DNA from: Bacteroidales bacterium
Lineage (GTDB): Bacteria > Bacteroidota > Bacteroidia > Bacteroidales > VadinHA17
DNA length: 44,015 nt
NCBI GenBank assembly: GCA_017882345.1
Contig: JADGPT010000003.1
Span: 1 to 44,015 of the forward strand
Reading direction: 5' to 3'
The notes under the pieces were generated by a model. It saw only the letters and a list, made by a program, of their open reading frames with translations. It did no database searches and was not told the DNA's origin. Below, piece by piece: positions 27,131-36,800 of the stretch. A program made the translations under genes and the position numbers. Position 1 is the stretch's first letter, and each line of letters opens with the position of its first letter.

Positions 27131-28054
27131 ATGAATAAAAAATATGGCATTTGTTCAAAAATTCTGGTGGTAGTTTTAATGTTCACCAGTCTGCTTATGG
27201 GCTGCAAGTCCGGAGGTACAAAGACAACTAAGGAAGATGTAAAAGTTAGTGTTCCAAAAGAAAATGCAACTGTAGTTGAAGATATTCAGCAGGCAGAAAA
27301 AATATTTAATGCACTTCCGTCACCCCTTGAGTCAGCTATGCTCATAAAATCGGCTGGTGCAAGGTTCGATGAGGCTCTGCTCAATCCTATAGGTAATGTA
27401 AATAGTTATGTGACGAATAAAAGCATGGCTCTTAATCTGGGAATTTATACCTGCGATTTAAGTTTTGCAAGTTTATATGAACAGACTCAGCTTATTATTG
27501 ATTATATGAACGCTGCCAAGAAAATGGCTGATGGACTGGGCATTCTTAAGGCAATTGAACAGTCACAAATTGACAAATTAGAGGAAAATATCAATAACAG
27601 CGAAGTTATTATGGAGATTGTAAGTGAGACTTTTATGAACTCTAATTCATATCTTTCAGATAATGGTCAGCCCGCAATTGCAGCAATGGTACTAGTAGGC
27701 GGATGGTTCGAGGGATTATATATTTCTACTCAACTTGTTGATTTGAAGGAATTTAATGGCAATAAGCTTGTCGGCAGGATTATTGATCAGAAACTTTCGA
27801 TCGACATACTTTTAAATTTACTTGAAAGCAGTAAGGGGAATCCTGCAGTTGATGACCTAATTGTTCAGGTTAAAAAACTGAAAGTCGTTTTTGATAAAAT
27901 ATCAATCACAACTTCAAAAATAAGACCAGAGTTTGACAAAGTATCAAATATGACAGTTCTAAAGTCAGAGGTTAAGACTGATATGACACCTGAAGTATTC
28001 AAGGAACTCTCAATAACTGTTTCGGAGATAAGAAAGACATTCGTAAATAACTAG
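27131..28054 (+). CDS. Lipoprotein of unknown function
   Basis: A 307-residue protein with a lipoprotein signal: a hydrophobic stretch, then the lipobox SLLMGC with Cys25 as the lipidation site, followed by KSGGTKTT. The acidic export signal seen in many surface lipoproteins of this phylum is not present after the Cys, so a periplasm-facing location is more likely. The mature part is helical, with a middle block YTCDLSFASLYEQTQLIIDYM and later GGWFEGLYISTQLVD. I do not recognise the family. It is 4 bases upstream of a small exported protein, so the two are probably co-expressed. A TAGATTTG box lies just before it. Confidence 0.75.
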   Translation: MNKKYGICSKILVVVLMFTSLLMGCKSGGTKTTKEDVKVSVPKENATVVEDIQQAEKIFNALPSPLESAMLIKSAGARFDEALLNPIGNVNSYVTNKSMALNLGIYTCDLSFASLYEQTQLIIDYMNAAKKMADGLGILKAIEQSQIDKLEENINNSEVIMEIVSETFMNSNSYLSDNGQPAIAAMVLVGGWFEGLYISTQLVDLKEFNGNKLVGRIIDQKLSIDILLNLLESSKGNPAVDDLIVQVKKLKVVFDKISITTSKIRPEFDKVSNMTVLKSEVKTDMTPEVFKELSITVSEIRKTFVNN

Positions 28055-28058
28055 CCCC

Positions 28059-28502
28059 ATGAGAATACTTAGAATAATTCCAATACTGGCATTACTTGTA
28101 GTTGCTACAACTTTTAATGTAAATGCTCAGTGCAAAGCATTCGCTAAAAAGGTTTGCATCCCTGAGTTGGGAGCGTATACCCATGATGGAAACTATCATG
28201 CTGCAATACTTGTTGAAGGCGAGGAAGCCGAGCTATATAAAACATTTTATTCCGACATGGATTACAGAGTCTCAATCTGTGGAGAAGACAAACTTCCGGA
28301 TGTGGAATTCAGGGTACTGGATGCAAATAAAAATGTACTCTATTCAAATAAAGATGCGAACTTTGCTAAAACATGGGATTTCAAACTACAATCCAGTCAA
28401 CAGCTAAAGCTCATTGTTAAAGTTAACTCATTTAATAAACCAGGTGAAACACCGGCAAGTGGTTGTGTTGCAATAATGTTTGGATTCAAAATAAAAAAAT
28501 AA
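28059..28502 (+). CDS. Small exported protein of unknown function
   Basis: A 147-residue protein with a signal peptide (hydrophobic residues 4-18, likely cleavage at NVNA/QC near residue 23-24). The mature part is beta-rich and contains cysteines near positions 25 and 33, one in VSICGED and one near the end (ASGCVAIMF); two disulfides are possible. Strand patterns such as VEFRVLDANKNVLYSN and KLIVKVNSF suggest a beta-sandwich like a PPC or Ig-type domain. It starts 4 bases after the lipoprotein gene and ends at a strong palindromic terminator. I do not recognise the family, and the link to the lipoprotein is inferred from spacing. Confidence 0.75.
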   Translation: MRILRIIPILALLVVATTFNVNAQCKAFAKKVCIPELGAYTHDGNYHAAILVEGEEAELYKTFYSDMDYRVSICGEDKLPDVEFRVLDANKNVLYSNKDANFAKTWDFKLQSSQQLKLIVKVNSFNKPGETPASGCVAIMFGFKIKK

Positions 28503-28522
28503 AATATATCGATTACAAAATA

Positions 28523-28550
28523 GGAGGGACGTTGCATGCAACGTCCCTCC
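28523..28550. terminator. Perfectly palindromic bidirectional terminator
   Basis: A perfect 28-base palindrome: GGAGGGACGTTG pairs with CAACGTCCCTCC around a CATG loop. It is flanked by A-rich sequence on the left and ATATTTTA on the right. It lies between the convergent small exported protein gene and uvrA, where it can serve both. Confidence 0.85.
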
Positions 28551-28555
28551 ATATT

Positions 28556-31348
28556 TTATATATGTTTCACCAGTTTCGGTGCCAGATATCTGCCTGTGTA
28601 AGATTCTTTACATCGGGCCAGATCCTCAGGTTTTCCCTCAAAAACAACCCAACCACCGTCTTCTCCACCTTCAGGTCCAAGATCAATAACCCAGTCGGAA
28701 CTCTTTATCACTTCCTGATTATGTTCAATAAGTATCACTGAATGTCCGTGATCGACAAGGGCATTTATTGATTTAAGAAGCTTATTTATATCATGAAAAT
28801 GCAATCCTGTTGTAGGTTCGTCAAAAATAAATAATATATGTCCACTACCTCGTTCCTGACTAAGGAAATATGCCAATTTTACCCTTTGACTTTCACCTCC
28901 CGACAAAGTACTTGACGACTGTCCCATCTTGATATATCCCAAACCGACATCTGAAAGCGGTTTCAGCTTTTCAACAATCCTCTTCTCATTCTTTCCCGGA
29001 TGTGAATTAAAAAATTCAATTGCTTCATCTATGGTCATCTCAAGCATATCATAAATGTTCTTATCATTATATCTCACATCGAGTATGTCCTTTTTGAACC
29101 TCATCCCTTTGCAGCTTTCACATGTCAGTTCCACATCGGCCATAAACTGCATTTCAACCCGTATTATTCCTTCTCCCTGGCATTCTTCACATCTGCCGCC
29201 TTCAATGTTAAATGAAAAATGTGATGCTTTATAATTATTCTGGACTGAAGACTGCAGCTCTGAATAAAGTTTCCGGATTTCATCATAAGCTTTTAGGTAT
29301 GTAACCGGATTTGATCTGCTCGATCTGCCTATAGGATTCTGATCAACCATTTCAATGCCTGTTATACTGGATGTGTCTCCAGTGATTTCTCCATGTTGAC
29401 CTGGTTTTAAATTTGTTCCGTTAATCCTGTTAGACAATACTTTATATAATATATCAGATACAAGACTTGACTTACCTGAACCGCTCACTCCTGTAACGGC
29501 AGTAATGGTATGGAGAGGAAACTTTACATCAATGCCTTTCAGGTTATTCTCCCTTGCACCTTTAATTTCAATATAGCTATTCCATTTTCTTCTGGTTCCC
29601 GGAACAGGTACAACCAATCTGCCACTGAGATAGCTGGCAGTAAGTGATTTATTTGCTGTTGTAAGATCGAGACCCCCCTGATAAACTACCTCACCACCGA
29701 GCCTGCCTGCTTCCGGTCCCATATCAATTATTTCATCAGCGGCTCTTATAATCTCTTCTTCATGCTCCACTACAATTACTGAGTTACCCAGGTCTCTTAG
29801 CTCTTTCAATACCCCGATCAAAAGGTTGGTGTCCCGGGGATGAAGCCCAATACTGGGTTCGTCAAGAATGTACATCGAACCTACAAGGTTGCTACCCAGT
29901 GAAGTCGAAAGGTTTATTCTCTGGGATTCTCCCCCTGACAATGTTGCAGAGACCCTGTCGAGCGTAAGATATGGCAGACCGACCTCAATAAGGAACTTCA
30001 GCCGGACGGTGATCTCTTTGATCAGTCTTTCTGCAACCGTGGCATCAGGTTCATTAAGCTTAATTGCAGAAATTACTTCATAAAGCTTTCCGACAGGGAT
30101 TGAAACAAGTTCCTGGATTGTTTTTCCACCAACCTTTACATAACCTGCCTCCTTACGTAATCTTGATCCCTTGCATTCAGGACATGTTGTTTTCCCTCGA
30201 TACCGGCTTAAAAGTACCCGGTACTGAATTTTGAATTTTTTCTCCTCGATATGATCAAAGAATTTGTTTATACCATCGAAATATTTATTTCCTTTCCAGA
30301 GAAGCGCCTTTTGTTCATCAGTAAGCTGGTAGACCGGTTTATGTATCGGGAAGTCGAATGATCCGGCATTAGTTACCAGTCTTTCTTTCCACTTTTTCAT
30401 TGTTTCCCCTTTCCAGCAAGCAATAGCATCCTCATAAACTGAGAGGTTCTGGTTGGGTATAACAAGATTTTCATCTATACCTATAATCTTACTATATCCC
30501 TCACAAACCGGACAAGCACCGATAGGATTATTAAAACTGAACAAATATTCAGAAGGCTCTTCAAAAAGAATTCCATCCTCTTCAAATTTATTCGAAAAGC
30601 TTTCTCTTCTCACCACCTTATCATTGAGTACAACCACCTGACAATATCCTTTGCCTGTTTGAAATGCTGTTTGTGCAGAGTCGGCAGCCCGGCTGAAACT
30701 GTCAGGAGAATGTTCAATTACCAGTCTGTCGATTACTATGTTTATCTGCTGACCTGGTTTATATTTATTTAAAGATTCCGGCTCATCAGTTTTGATGAGT
30801 TTGCCTTCTGATTCAATACGATTAAATCCCTGTTTTTCGAGGAATAAAAAATATTCCGAAACTTTAATGTTTTCTGGTATCTCCGCTGAAGAAGTAATAA
30901 TTACTTTAGTTCCCTCAGGCAGAGCAGCAAGAAAATCAATAATATCATCTACACTGTGTTTTTTGACTTCTTTTCCGGAAACCGGAGAATATGTCCTGCC
31001 AATCCTGGCAAACAGAAGTCTCATATAATCATAAATCTCCGTCGAGGTACCAACTGTGGAACGTGGATTTCTGGAATTAACTTTCTGTTCAATTGCAATG
31101 GCAGGAGGGATGCCGTTTATAAAATCAACTTCAGGCTTATTCATCCGGCCAAGGAACTGACGGGCATAAGATGAGAGACTTTCTACGTATCTTCTCTGAC
31201 CTTCAGCATATATTGTGTCAAAAGCAAGAGAAGATTTCCCCGATCCGGATACCCCGGTTATTACAACAATTTTATTTCTGGGAATTTTAAGACTGACATT
31301 TTTCAGATTATGTACCCTTGCCCCCCTGATTTCAATAAAGCCATCCAT
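28556..31348 (-). CDS. uvrA: Excinuclease ABC subunit A
   Basis: Damage-recognition ATPase of nucleotide excision repair; the dimer loads UvrB at lesions. The 930-residue protein has two ABC modules. The first has Walker A GVSGSGKSS near residue 33, signature LSGGESQR and DEPSIGLHPRD. The second has GVSGSGKSS in the middle, LSGGESQRVKLAYFLS and DEPTTGLHFHD. CxxC zinc-binding pairs appear as CPVCEGY, CPECKGSR, CEECQGEG and CESCKGMRF. The UvrA signature NPRSTVGTSTEIYDY and RSNPVTYLKAYDEIR are present. Length is typical. It is transcribed alone, divergent from the ECF sigma gene. No LexA-type box was recognised. Confidence 0.97.
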   Translation of the reverse strand: MDGFIEIRGARVHNLKNVSLKIPRNKIVVITGVSGSGKSSLAFDTIYAEGQRRYVESLSSYARQFLGRMNKPEVDFINGIPPAIAIEQKVNSRNPRSTVGTSTEIYDYMRLLFARIGRTYSPVSGKEVKKHSVDDIIDFLAALPEGTKVIITSSAEIPENIKVSEYFLFLEKQGFNRIESEGKLIKTDEPESLNKYKPGQQINIVIDRLVIEHSPDSFSRAADSAQTAFQTGKGYCQVVVLNDKVVRRESFSNKFEEDGILFEEPSEYLFSFNNPIGACPVCEGYSKIIGIDENLVIPNQNLSVYEDAIACWKGETMKKWKERLVTNAGSFDFPIHKPVYQLTDEQKALLWKGNKYFDGINKFFDHIEEKKFKIQYRVLLSRYRGKTTCPECKGSRLRKEAGYVKVGGKTIQELVSIPVGKLYEVISAIKLNEPDATVAERLIKEITVRLKFLIEVGLPYLTLDRVSATLSGGESQRINLSTSLGSNLVGSMYILDEPSIGLHPRDTNLLIGVLKELRDLGNSVIVVEHEEEIIRAADEIIDMGPEAGRLGGEVVYQGGLDLTTANKSLTASYLSGRLVVPVPGTRRKWNSYIEIKGARENNLKGIDVKFPLHTITAVTGVSGSGKSSLVSDILYKVLSNRINGTNLKPGQHGEITGDTSSITGIEMVDQNPIGRSSRSNPVTYLKAYDEIRKLYSELQSSVQNNYKASHFSFNIEGGRCEECQGEGIIRVEMQFMADVELTCESCKGMRFKKDILDVRYNDKNIYDMLEMTIDEAIEFFNSHPGKNEKRIVEKLKPLSDVGLGYIKMGQSSSTLSGGESQRVKLAYFLSQERGSGHILFIFDEPTTGLHFHDINKLLKSINALVDHGHSVILIEHNQEVIKSSDWVIDLGPEGGEDGGWVVFEGKPEDLARCKESYTGRYLAPKLVKHI

Positions 31349-31389
31349 ATCTGATTCTTTAAAAAACTTGTTAAATTTCTGTTAAAGCT

Positions 31390-31397
31390 CAAAAGTA
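31390..31397 (-). promoter_or_regulatory. Putative uvrA promoter -7 box
   Basis: TACTTTTG on the minus strand matches TAnnTTTG about 42 bases before the uvrA ATG. The -33 half is not clear. Confidence 0.4.
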
Positions 31398-31504
31398 ATA
31401 CTTTCAAATCAAAAAAATTGCTTTCTTTGTAATTGCAACATTTACTAACGAAAAACAGACTGCCTATAAAACATCTCTACTCTAGTTAATTAAACGAGAG
31501 AGTT

Positions 31505-32092
31505 ATGAATAAGATGATTTCCGATTATGAACTGATTCTGAGGTTCATAAAGGGTGAGCAGTCGTGCTTTGAAAAGATAATCCACCGTCATAAGAACAAG
31601 GTTTTCGCGTATATAAGTCTTTATATACGTGATCAGGCTCTTGCAGAAGATATCTTTCAGGATACTTTCCTTAAAGTTATTCAATCTGTTAAAGCGGGTA
31701 AATATTCCGATAACGGAAAATTTGTCTCCTGGGTGATGCGTATAGCTCATAACCTTATTATAGACCATTTCCGCAGGATCAAGCAGATGAATACTATTTC
31801 TAACGATAATTATGAGTCTGATCTTTTTAATTCAAAATCGTTTGCTGAAGACAATGTAGAAGACGATATGATTAAACGACAGATACAAAAAGACGTAAGA
31901 AATATAATTAGCCATTTACCTGATGACCAAAGGGAAGTAGTAATCCTGAGGCATTATGCAGGATTAAGCTTTAAAGAAATCGCTGATATTACTGATGTAA
32001 GTATAAATACAGCTCTTGGCCGTATGAGATATGCCCTCATTAATATGAGGAGAATAATGGTTGAGAATAAAATCACTTTGACACTGAATTAG
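31505..32092 (+). CDS. ECF-type RNA polymerase sigma factor
   Basis: A 195-residue sigma-70 family protein with only regions 2 and 4, the ECF (group 4) layout. Region 2 shows the HKNKVFAYISLYIRDQALAEDIFQDTFLKV helix set (in parts) and the WVMRIAHNLIIDHFRR motif near 75-90. Region 4 shows LPDDQREVVILRHYAGLSFKEIADI and the recognition helix VSINTALGRMRYAL. It directs RNA polymerase to a regulon that cannot be read from sequence. The only same-strand neighbour is a 65-residue ORF 91 bases downstream, a possible regulator; no classical membrane anti-sigma factor with CarD/FecR-type layout is present. Confidence 0.92.
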   Translation: MNKMISDYELILRFIKGEQSCFEKIIHRHKNKVFAYISLYIRDQALAEDIFQDTFLKVIQSVKAGKYSDNGKFVSWVMRIAHNLIIDHFRRIKQMNTISNDNYESDLFNSKSFAEDNVEDDMIKRQIQKDVRNIISHLPDDQREVVILRHYAGLSFKEIADITDVSINTALGRMRYALINMRRIMVENKITLTLN

Positions 32093-32183
32093 ATCGGGAT
32101 CATTATCGAATAAGAACATATAAATTAATTATTTAATATAACAATAATATGTAATCCGGGGCGTTTTCATTAAAACTGAGAAT

Positions 32184-32381
32184 ATGGAGCCTATGGGATT
32201 AATTTTTACTCAATTTATCACATTCCGGGATATCAAAGTTGAAGACATAGATCTTTTTGAAGATGCAATGGGTTTAAACTTTGAATTCTTTGAAGTGATT
32301 GAACTACTCCGGCAAGTAAAACCGGTTCCGGAGAGATGCTTGACAACGAGCCTGATAAAAAAAATCAGGAAAAAAGTTTAA
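32184..32381 (+). CDS. Small unknown protein downstream of ECF sigma factor
   Basis: A 65-residue reading frame with an acidic front (KVEDIDLFEDAMGLNFEFFEVIELL) and a basic end (LIKKIRKKV). It has no TM segment or signal peptide. It lies on the same strand as the sigma factor and could be a small cytoplasmic partner or regulator, but I recognise no family. The start could be the first ATG or the fourth codon (MGLIF). No good promoter box or Shine-Dalgarno sequence precedes it. I rate it more likely real than not because of its charge pattern and position. Confidence 0.45.
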   Translation: MEPMGLIFTQFITFRDIKVEDIDLFEDAMGLNFEFFEVIELLRQVKPVPERCLTTSLIKKIRKKV

Positions 32382-32465
32382 AGGTTACAGGTAGATGGAA
32401 ATCAATGCCAGGAAATGTTAAAAGGGAGGAATCGCGAATAACTTTATGGCCGGATAGTATCTGTA

Positions 32466-33170
32466 TTATTGATTTAAAAAGTATATCGAATGGCAGGCTG
32501 CAACGCCTGCCGTTTCTGTTCTAAGACGACTTTGTCCAAGATGAACCTGAAAAAAATCTCTGTTGACTGCAGAATCAATCTCTTCCCTGGTGAAATCGCC
32601 TTCCGGTCCGATCATTATTATTGCACTATCACTTTTTGAATATACATCAGATACCCTGCTTCTTATTATTGAATCATTACAATGAGCAATCATCCTGACG
32701 CCTTTTGAATCCATATTTATAAAATCTTTGAAATTACATGGTTCATTAAGTACCGGCTTTGTTGCTTTAAGAGATTGTTTCATTGCCGAAATGATAAGAT
32801 TGTTAACTCTTCCCGGCTTTATTCCCGGCTTTTCAGTATTTCTGCAAACCAGAGGAGTAATCTCATCGATACCTATCTCAACACTCTTTTCAATAAACCA
32901 TTCAAATCGTTCAGGATTCTTTAATGGTGAGATTGCAATATGAAGCCTGTAATTCCTTTTTTCGAAATCCTTAATTTCCCCTGTGATTTCAATTCTGCAC
33001 TTGTTCTGATCCGGTTCGCTTATGATTCCCTCATACAGATTCCCTTTACCGTCAATCAGCCTGACCTTAGCGCCTCTTGTCATTCTTAGTACCCTGATCA
33101 AATGCTTTGACTCGTTTTCGTCAAGTGTATACGTTTTGCCAATAATATCAGGTGCATAAAATATCTGCAT
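32466..33170 (-). CDS. rsmE: 16S rRNA (uracil-1498-N3)-methyltransferase
   Basis: SPOUT-class methyltransferase that makes m3U1498 in 16S rRNA. I set the start at ATG 33170 (MQIFYAPDIIG, 234 residues). A TTG six codons upstream would overlap the promoter box. The N-terminal PUA-like domain contains ESKHLIRVLRMTRGAKVRLIDGKG (in parts). The SPOUT knot shows KNPERFEWFIEKSVEIGIDEITPL (in parts), IMIGPEGDFTREEID and the end LGQSRLRTETAGVAA, the usual LRTETA motif. All signature parts are intact. It is divergent from the phosphodiesterase gene and its 3' end faces the small ORF after the sigma factor. Confidence 0.94.
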   Translation of the reverse strand: MQIFYAPDIIGKTYTLDENESKHLIRVLRMTRGAKVRLIDGKGNLYEGIISEPDQNKCRIEITGEIKDFEKRNYRLHIAISPLKNPERFEWFIEKSVEIGIDEITPLVCRNTEKPGIKPGRVNNLIISAMKQSLKATKPVLNEPCNFKDFINMDSKGVRMIAHCNDSIIRSRVSDVYSKSDSAIIMIGPEGDFTREEIDSAVNRDFFQVHLGQSRLRTETAGVAACHSIYFLNQ

Positions 33171-33185
33171 AGAAACCAATTTATG

Positions 33186-33193
33186 CAAAATTA
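33186..33193 (-). promoter_or_regulatory. Putative rsmE promoter -7 box
   Basis: TAATTTTG on the minus strand matches TAnnTTTG and ends 15 bases before the ATG at 33170, implying a very short leader. Its presence argues against the longer TTG start at 33188. Confidence 0.5.
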
Positions 33194-33244
33194 GGAAATT
33201 AGAACTTATATTTACGCAGTATTGTTAAAACCTTTGCTGTTTCA

Positions 33245-33325
33245 ACCCCCCTTCCCCCCATATGGGGGGTTAAAAAACAGACATAACTTTAAAAGCCCCC
33301 CATTTTGGGGGGTGGGGGGTAAAAA
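33245..33325. repeat. Two facing copies of the C-run/G-run repeat element
   Basis: One copy (33245-33271) reads AACCCCCCTTCCCCCC then ATATGGGGGGTTA, i.e. minus orientation. The second (33291-33325) reads GCCCCCCATTTTGGGGGG then TGGGGGGTAAAAA in plus orientation. The pair lies between rsmE and the phosphodiesterase gene. It is open in the phosphodiesterase frame, which creates a false proline/glycine-rich N-terminal extension. Confidence 0.75.
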
Positions 33326-33332
33326 TTTATAT

Positions 33333-33839
33333 ATGAAAATAGGTCTTCTCTCGGACACACATGGATGGATTCACCCGCGGCTTTTTGATCATTTTGCAGA
33401 TTGTGATGAAATATGGCATGCAGGAGACATTGGAAACGTTGAAACAGCAGATAGACTTTCCAGCTTCAAACCTTTGAAAGCTGTTTACGGTAACATTGAT
33501 GATGCAGTTATCAGAAGTATTTATAAAGAGAATTTAATTTTCATGGCTGAAGAAATCAGGGTTTGGCTTACCCATATTGGTGGAACACCCGGCCATTATG
33601 ACCGCAGAATATTACCTGCTCTGAATGAAAATCCTCCTGATCTTTTTATTTGCGGACATTCACATATCGCAAAGGTGATGAATGATAAAAAGTCAGGATT
33701 TTTATATATGAATCCTGGGGCTGCTGGTTATAACGGTTTTCATAAGTATATGACAGCAATCAGGTTTTATATTGATGGGAAAAACATTCACGATCTTGAA
33801 CTGATAGAGCTTGGCGAGCGGGGCAGGGTCATTTTATAA
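33333..33839 (+). CDS. YfcE/MJ0936-family metallophosphoesterase
   Basis: A 168-residue calcineurin-like phosphodiesterase. All metal motifs are present in order: SDTHG at residues 7-11, WHAGDIGN, VYGNID, THIGG and ICGHSHIAK. This is the compact YfcE-like form, which hydrolyses phosphodiesters in the cytoplasm; the physiological substrate is unknown. The start is taken at ATG 33333 (MKIGLLSDTHGW). An upstream in-frame ATG at 33222 would add 37 residues that come from the intergenic repeat. Its stop overlaps the stop of the convergent 1502-residue gene by 11 bases. Confidence 0.9.
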   Translation: MKIGLLSDTHGWIHPRLFDHFADCDEIWHAGDIGNVETADRLSSFKPLKAVYGNIDDAVIRSIYKENLIFMAEEIRVWLTHIGGTPGHYDRRILPALNENPPDLFICGHSHIAKVMNDKKSGFLYMNPGAAGYNGFHKYMTAIRFYIDGKNIHDLELIELGERGRVIL

Positions 33840-36800
33840 GACCATTGAGATCCCTGGAATTATCTTCCGCTTTGTTATCCGACATTCTCTGAAGGAATTT
33901 GCCAAGCCGGTCTTCAACTGCAATCATATATGTATAAGGTACTTTTATTGTTGATTCAGGGTGTTTTCTATCATTAAGTTTCGTTTTGGCAATAATTGTA
34001 TTATAGCTGTTGTTCCCCGACTGTGTCATCATTACGCCTCTGAAATATGAGAAATAATACCAGGTAGATTGATCTGCTTTCAGATATATATCAATCAAAT
34101 CACCCGATCTTCTTCTTTGAATCTCAATATAGCCGTCAACATAAACATTTACAGGTTGTGGTCCTATGAATCCGATACCTATTTTACCTGTCGATCGGAA
34201 GGATGCTGTAGATTCATTCCAGAAGAGTTTTACATCGTTGAGAAGAAGTTCGTATTTAAATTCCTTCGGCAGGTTCCTTGTTGCGCCGAACAGATCCATG
34301 TCCTCCTTTAATTGCGATGCAATATTCACTCCCAGGAGATCCTTCATAGCCTTGTTATTCAGATCTGAATTCAGATTCACAGGTTTAAGCGACGGCATCA
34401 TTCTTATTTCATCTGCCATAACTTTAAGGGCTTCAGAGGAGAAATGAAAATCAAGGGCAAGGATCGCATTAATGTTAACTTTACCCGAATCAAGGACATG
34501 AACTACATTGCCAGCACTGGTAAGTTTAACAAGGTCAAGCTTTGCGCCAAAATCAATATGTCCCTCTCCCGACAATATGCAGTAGTTTTTATCGAAGCCA
34601 ATCATATTCCCCGGAAGAGTCTGATCGATAAGCTTTTCACGCGAGGCGATTAAGTATCTGCCTTTTGCTTTTTCATAGTAGAGCCATCCATTTGAGTTTA
34701 CCAGAGCGACATCGGACCATGATTTTTGGGCAGAAAGGAAAGTTGGATATATATGAATAGAATCAATATTGATGAAAGATCCGGAAACTACAAGATTATC
34801 ATTCATGTCTCTGGGTTTCTCAACGACGGGGATCATAACATTTTTTGGATCGATCTGGTATTTGAATTTGAGTGAATAACTCTCGATTGTTCTGCAATTA
34901 TGCAAGATACCTGCAGCTCCTGTAAAGGTAAGATTATCGGCCCGGGCTGAGAGGGCAACATCACCGGAAAATGAGAAAGCAGGACTTAGCATGAATTTTT
35001 GAGATACAGGTATATAGCCTTTCGCGTAGGTTGTTGCCGTATCGACCTCCAATTCCGGAAAATTAATTTTCTGAATCTCTTTATTTTCATCCAAATAATC
35101 GTAAATAGCGCTACCGGTATATCTTTTTGTTGATTCAATATCAATCTTTGCAGAATGCAATATGTGTCTGTGGTTCAAAGCAATGACGGCATTCTGCATC
35201 TGTTGAATTTTAGCTCTCCGGTTAATTATAATCTTCCCATTTTCTGGTTGAATGAGTGCATCAGCAATATGAATATAATTTATGTTTTCCGCTTCAATAT
35301 ATTCCTGATCCAGGTGATAACTTCCTTTCCATGATGAGAAAGCGACTGTATCAGAAAGATTGTTTGTGGCAAAAAAAGTCGGCTTATCAAGTCTGGCGAA
35401 GTCAAGCTTTATGAGTTTATCAGTTGTTAAAAGAGGAATATTCGACTTTCCCTTCTGCTCCATATTGAGAATACGGTTTTCCATATTGTAAGTAAAATCT
35501 GTCATTGTACAGATATATTGGATCTCTGGAAATTTTACAACTGATGAATCAGTATTTAACCTGAAGTGTGCCATCTTAAGATCAAAATTGATCTCTGTAT
35601 TGGCATTTTCCGCAATAAATGAATATCCGTTTGTGGAAAGCGATTTGAGAGTATAATCAGCAGTATCGGCTTTAATTGCATTCGATGTAAAACTGAAAAG
35701 ATTGGAAGTGACTCTGGAATCGGTTAAATTAATTATTCCAGTACCATTCAGTCTTGCCGGGGAAAGTGATAATTTGCCATCAAGGGTTGTTCCATTTCCG
35801 AACATATTAAAAGTCTTTCCTTCTGCGGTGGTTGCTATCCATTCATCTTTTTGAGTCAGCCATCTGACTGCGACATCCTGGCTGTTAAGTATGGGAAATA
35901 TTCCTGATCCATCTTTTTCAATATTGAAAGTCGAGGCATTGGTGATCATGGAATCAGGGAAGAATTTAAATTCATCCGATACTGTTGTGGATGTCAAATG
36001 TTTTATAGTCCCGCTTCCTGTCAGTCCCTTGTTACTCATGCTAAGAGCATTATATAATATACCCCTGTTCCCATACACTTCAATCCCTTCCGGAGGGATG
36101 GTCATATTAAATCCTAATGAGTTGTTTTCCTGTATAACCAGATACTGACGCATTGGTTTAAGAATATTTCCTCCCACAAATTCTCCCGATAGGTTCAAAT
36201 CCTTGTTTGTGTAATGATCTATATTTTCATAGGTGAAAGGATCAACCTTAAAATAAAAATCCTTTTGTTTGTAAACACCCTCAAGTCCGGCTATCTTATC
36301 ATAGAAAATATATGAGTTTGTAGTTGTATTTATGATCGGATACTGCTTCAGGCTTTTTAATCCGGATTTGTTATCCGGTTTATCGATATAAAGTTCCGCT
36401 GAGCCCAGTTGAATAAGATTCTCTACATTTTGAATAATAGGATTACCCAGTTTATCCCTCTTATCGGTCTCAACAGAAATTTTTATGGAATCGATTTTCT
36501 GAAGCCTGATCTTAAATGTATCATAGCTGAATAAGAAATTATGCCCGAAAACTGTAAATAGACCTGCTTCAACGATACCGTCAAAATTAATGTTTCTGTT
36601 TTTACCGATTATCAATTGTTTATTATAAGGATAAATTGCAACCTTCTGGGAATCGCTAAGTAAGACGCTGGATACACCATTTATTGTCAGACCGAATTTT
36701 TTCAGATCAAGGATAGCGTTATCAGCAGGTGCTCTTGTTTCGCTGACTATATTTATGATATCATAGTCTTTTTTTCTGGCATATGAATTGAGGAAATCCT

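Noticed and set aside
32492..32511. Hairpin GGCAGGC/GCCTGCC that looks like a terminator
   Set aside because: It lies inside the rsmE coding region, where the bases encode the conserved TAGVAA part of the C-terminal LRTETA block, so it is best explained by codons.
32336..32524. A 62-codon open frame overlapping the small ORF after the sigma factor
   Set aside because: It overlaps both the 65-residue frame and the 3' end of rsmE and shows no motif or promoter; a frameshift joining it to the 65-residue ORF was considered but nothing supports it.
33171..33188. Longer rsmE start at TTG 33188
   Set aside because: The six extra residues are not family-like and the TTG overlaps the TAATTTTG promoter box; ATG 33170 begins at the conserved first strand.
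33222..33332. A 37-residue N-terminal extension of the phosphodiesterase
   Set aside because: It is a translation of two intergenic repeat copies, and the family begins at MKIGLLSDTHG.
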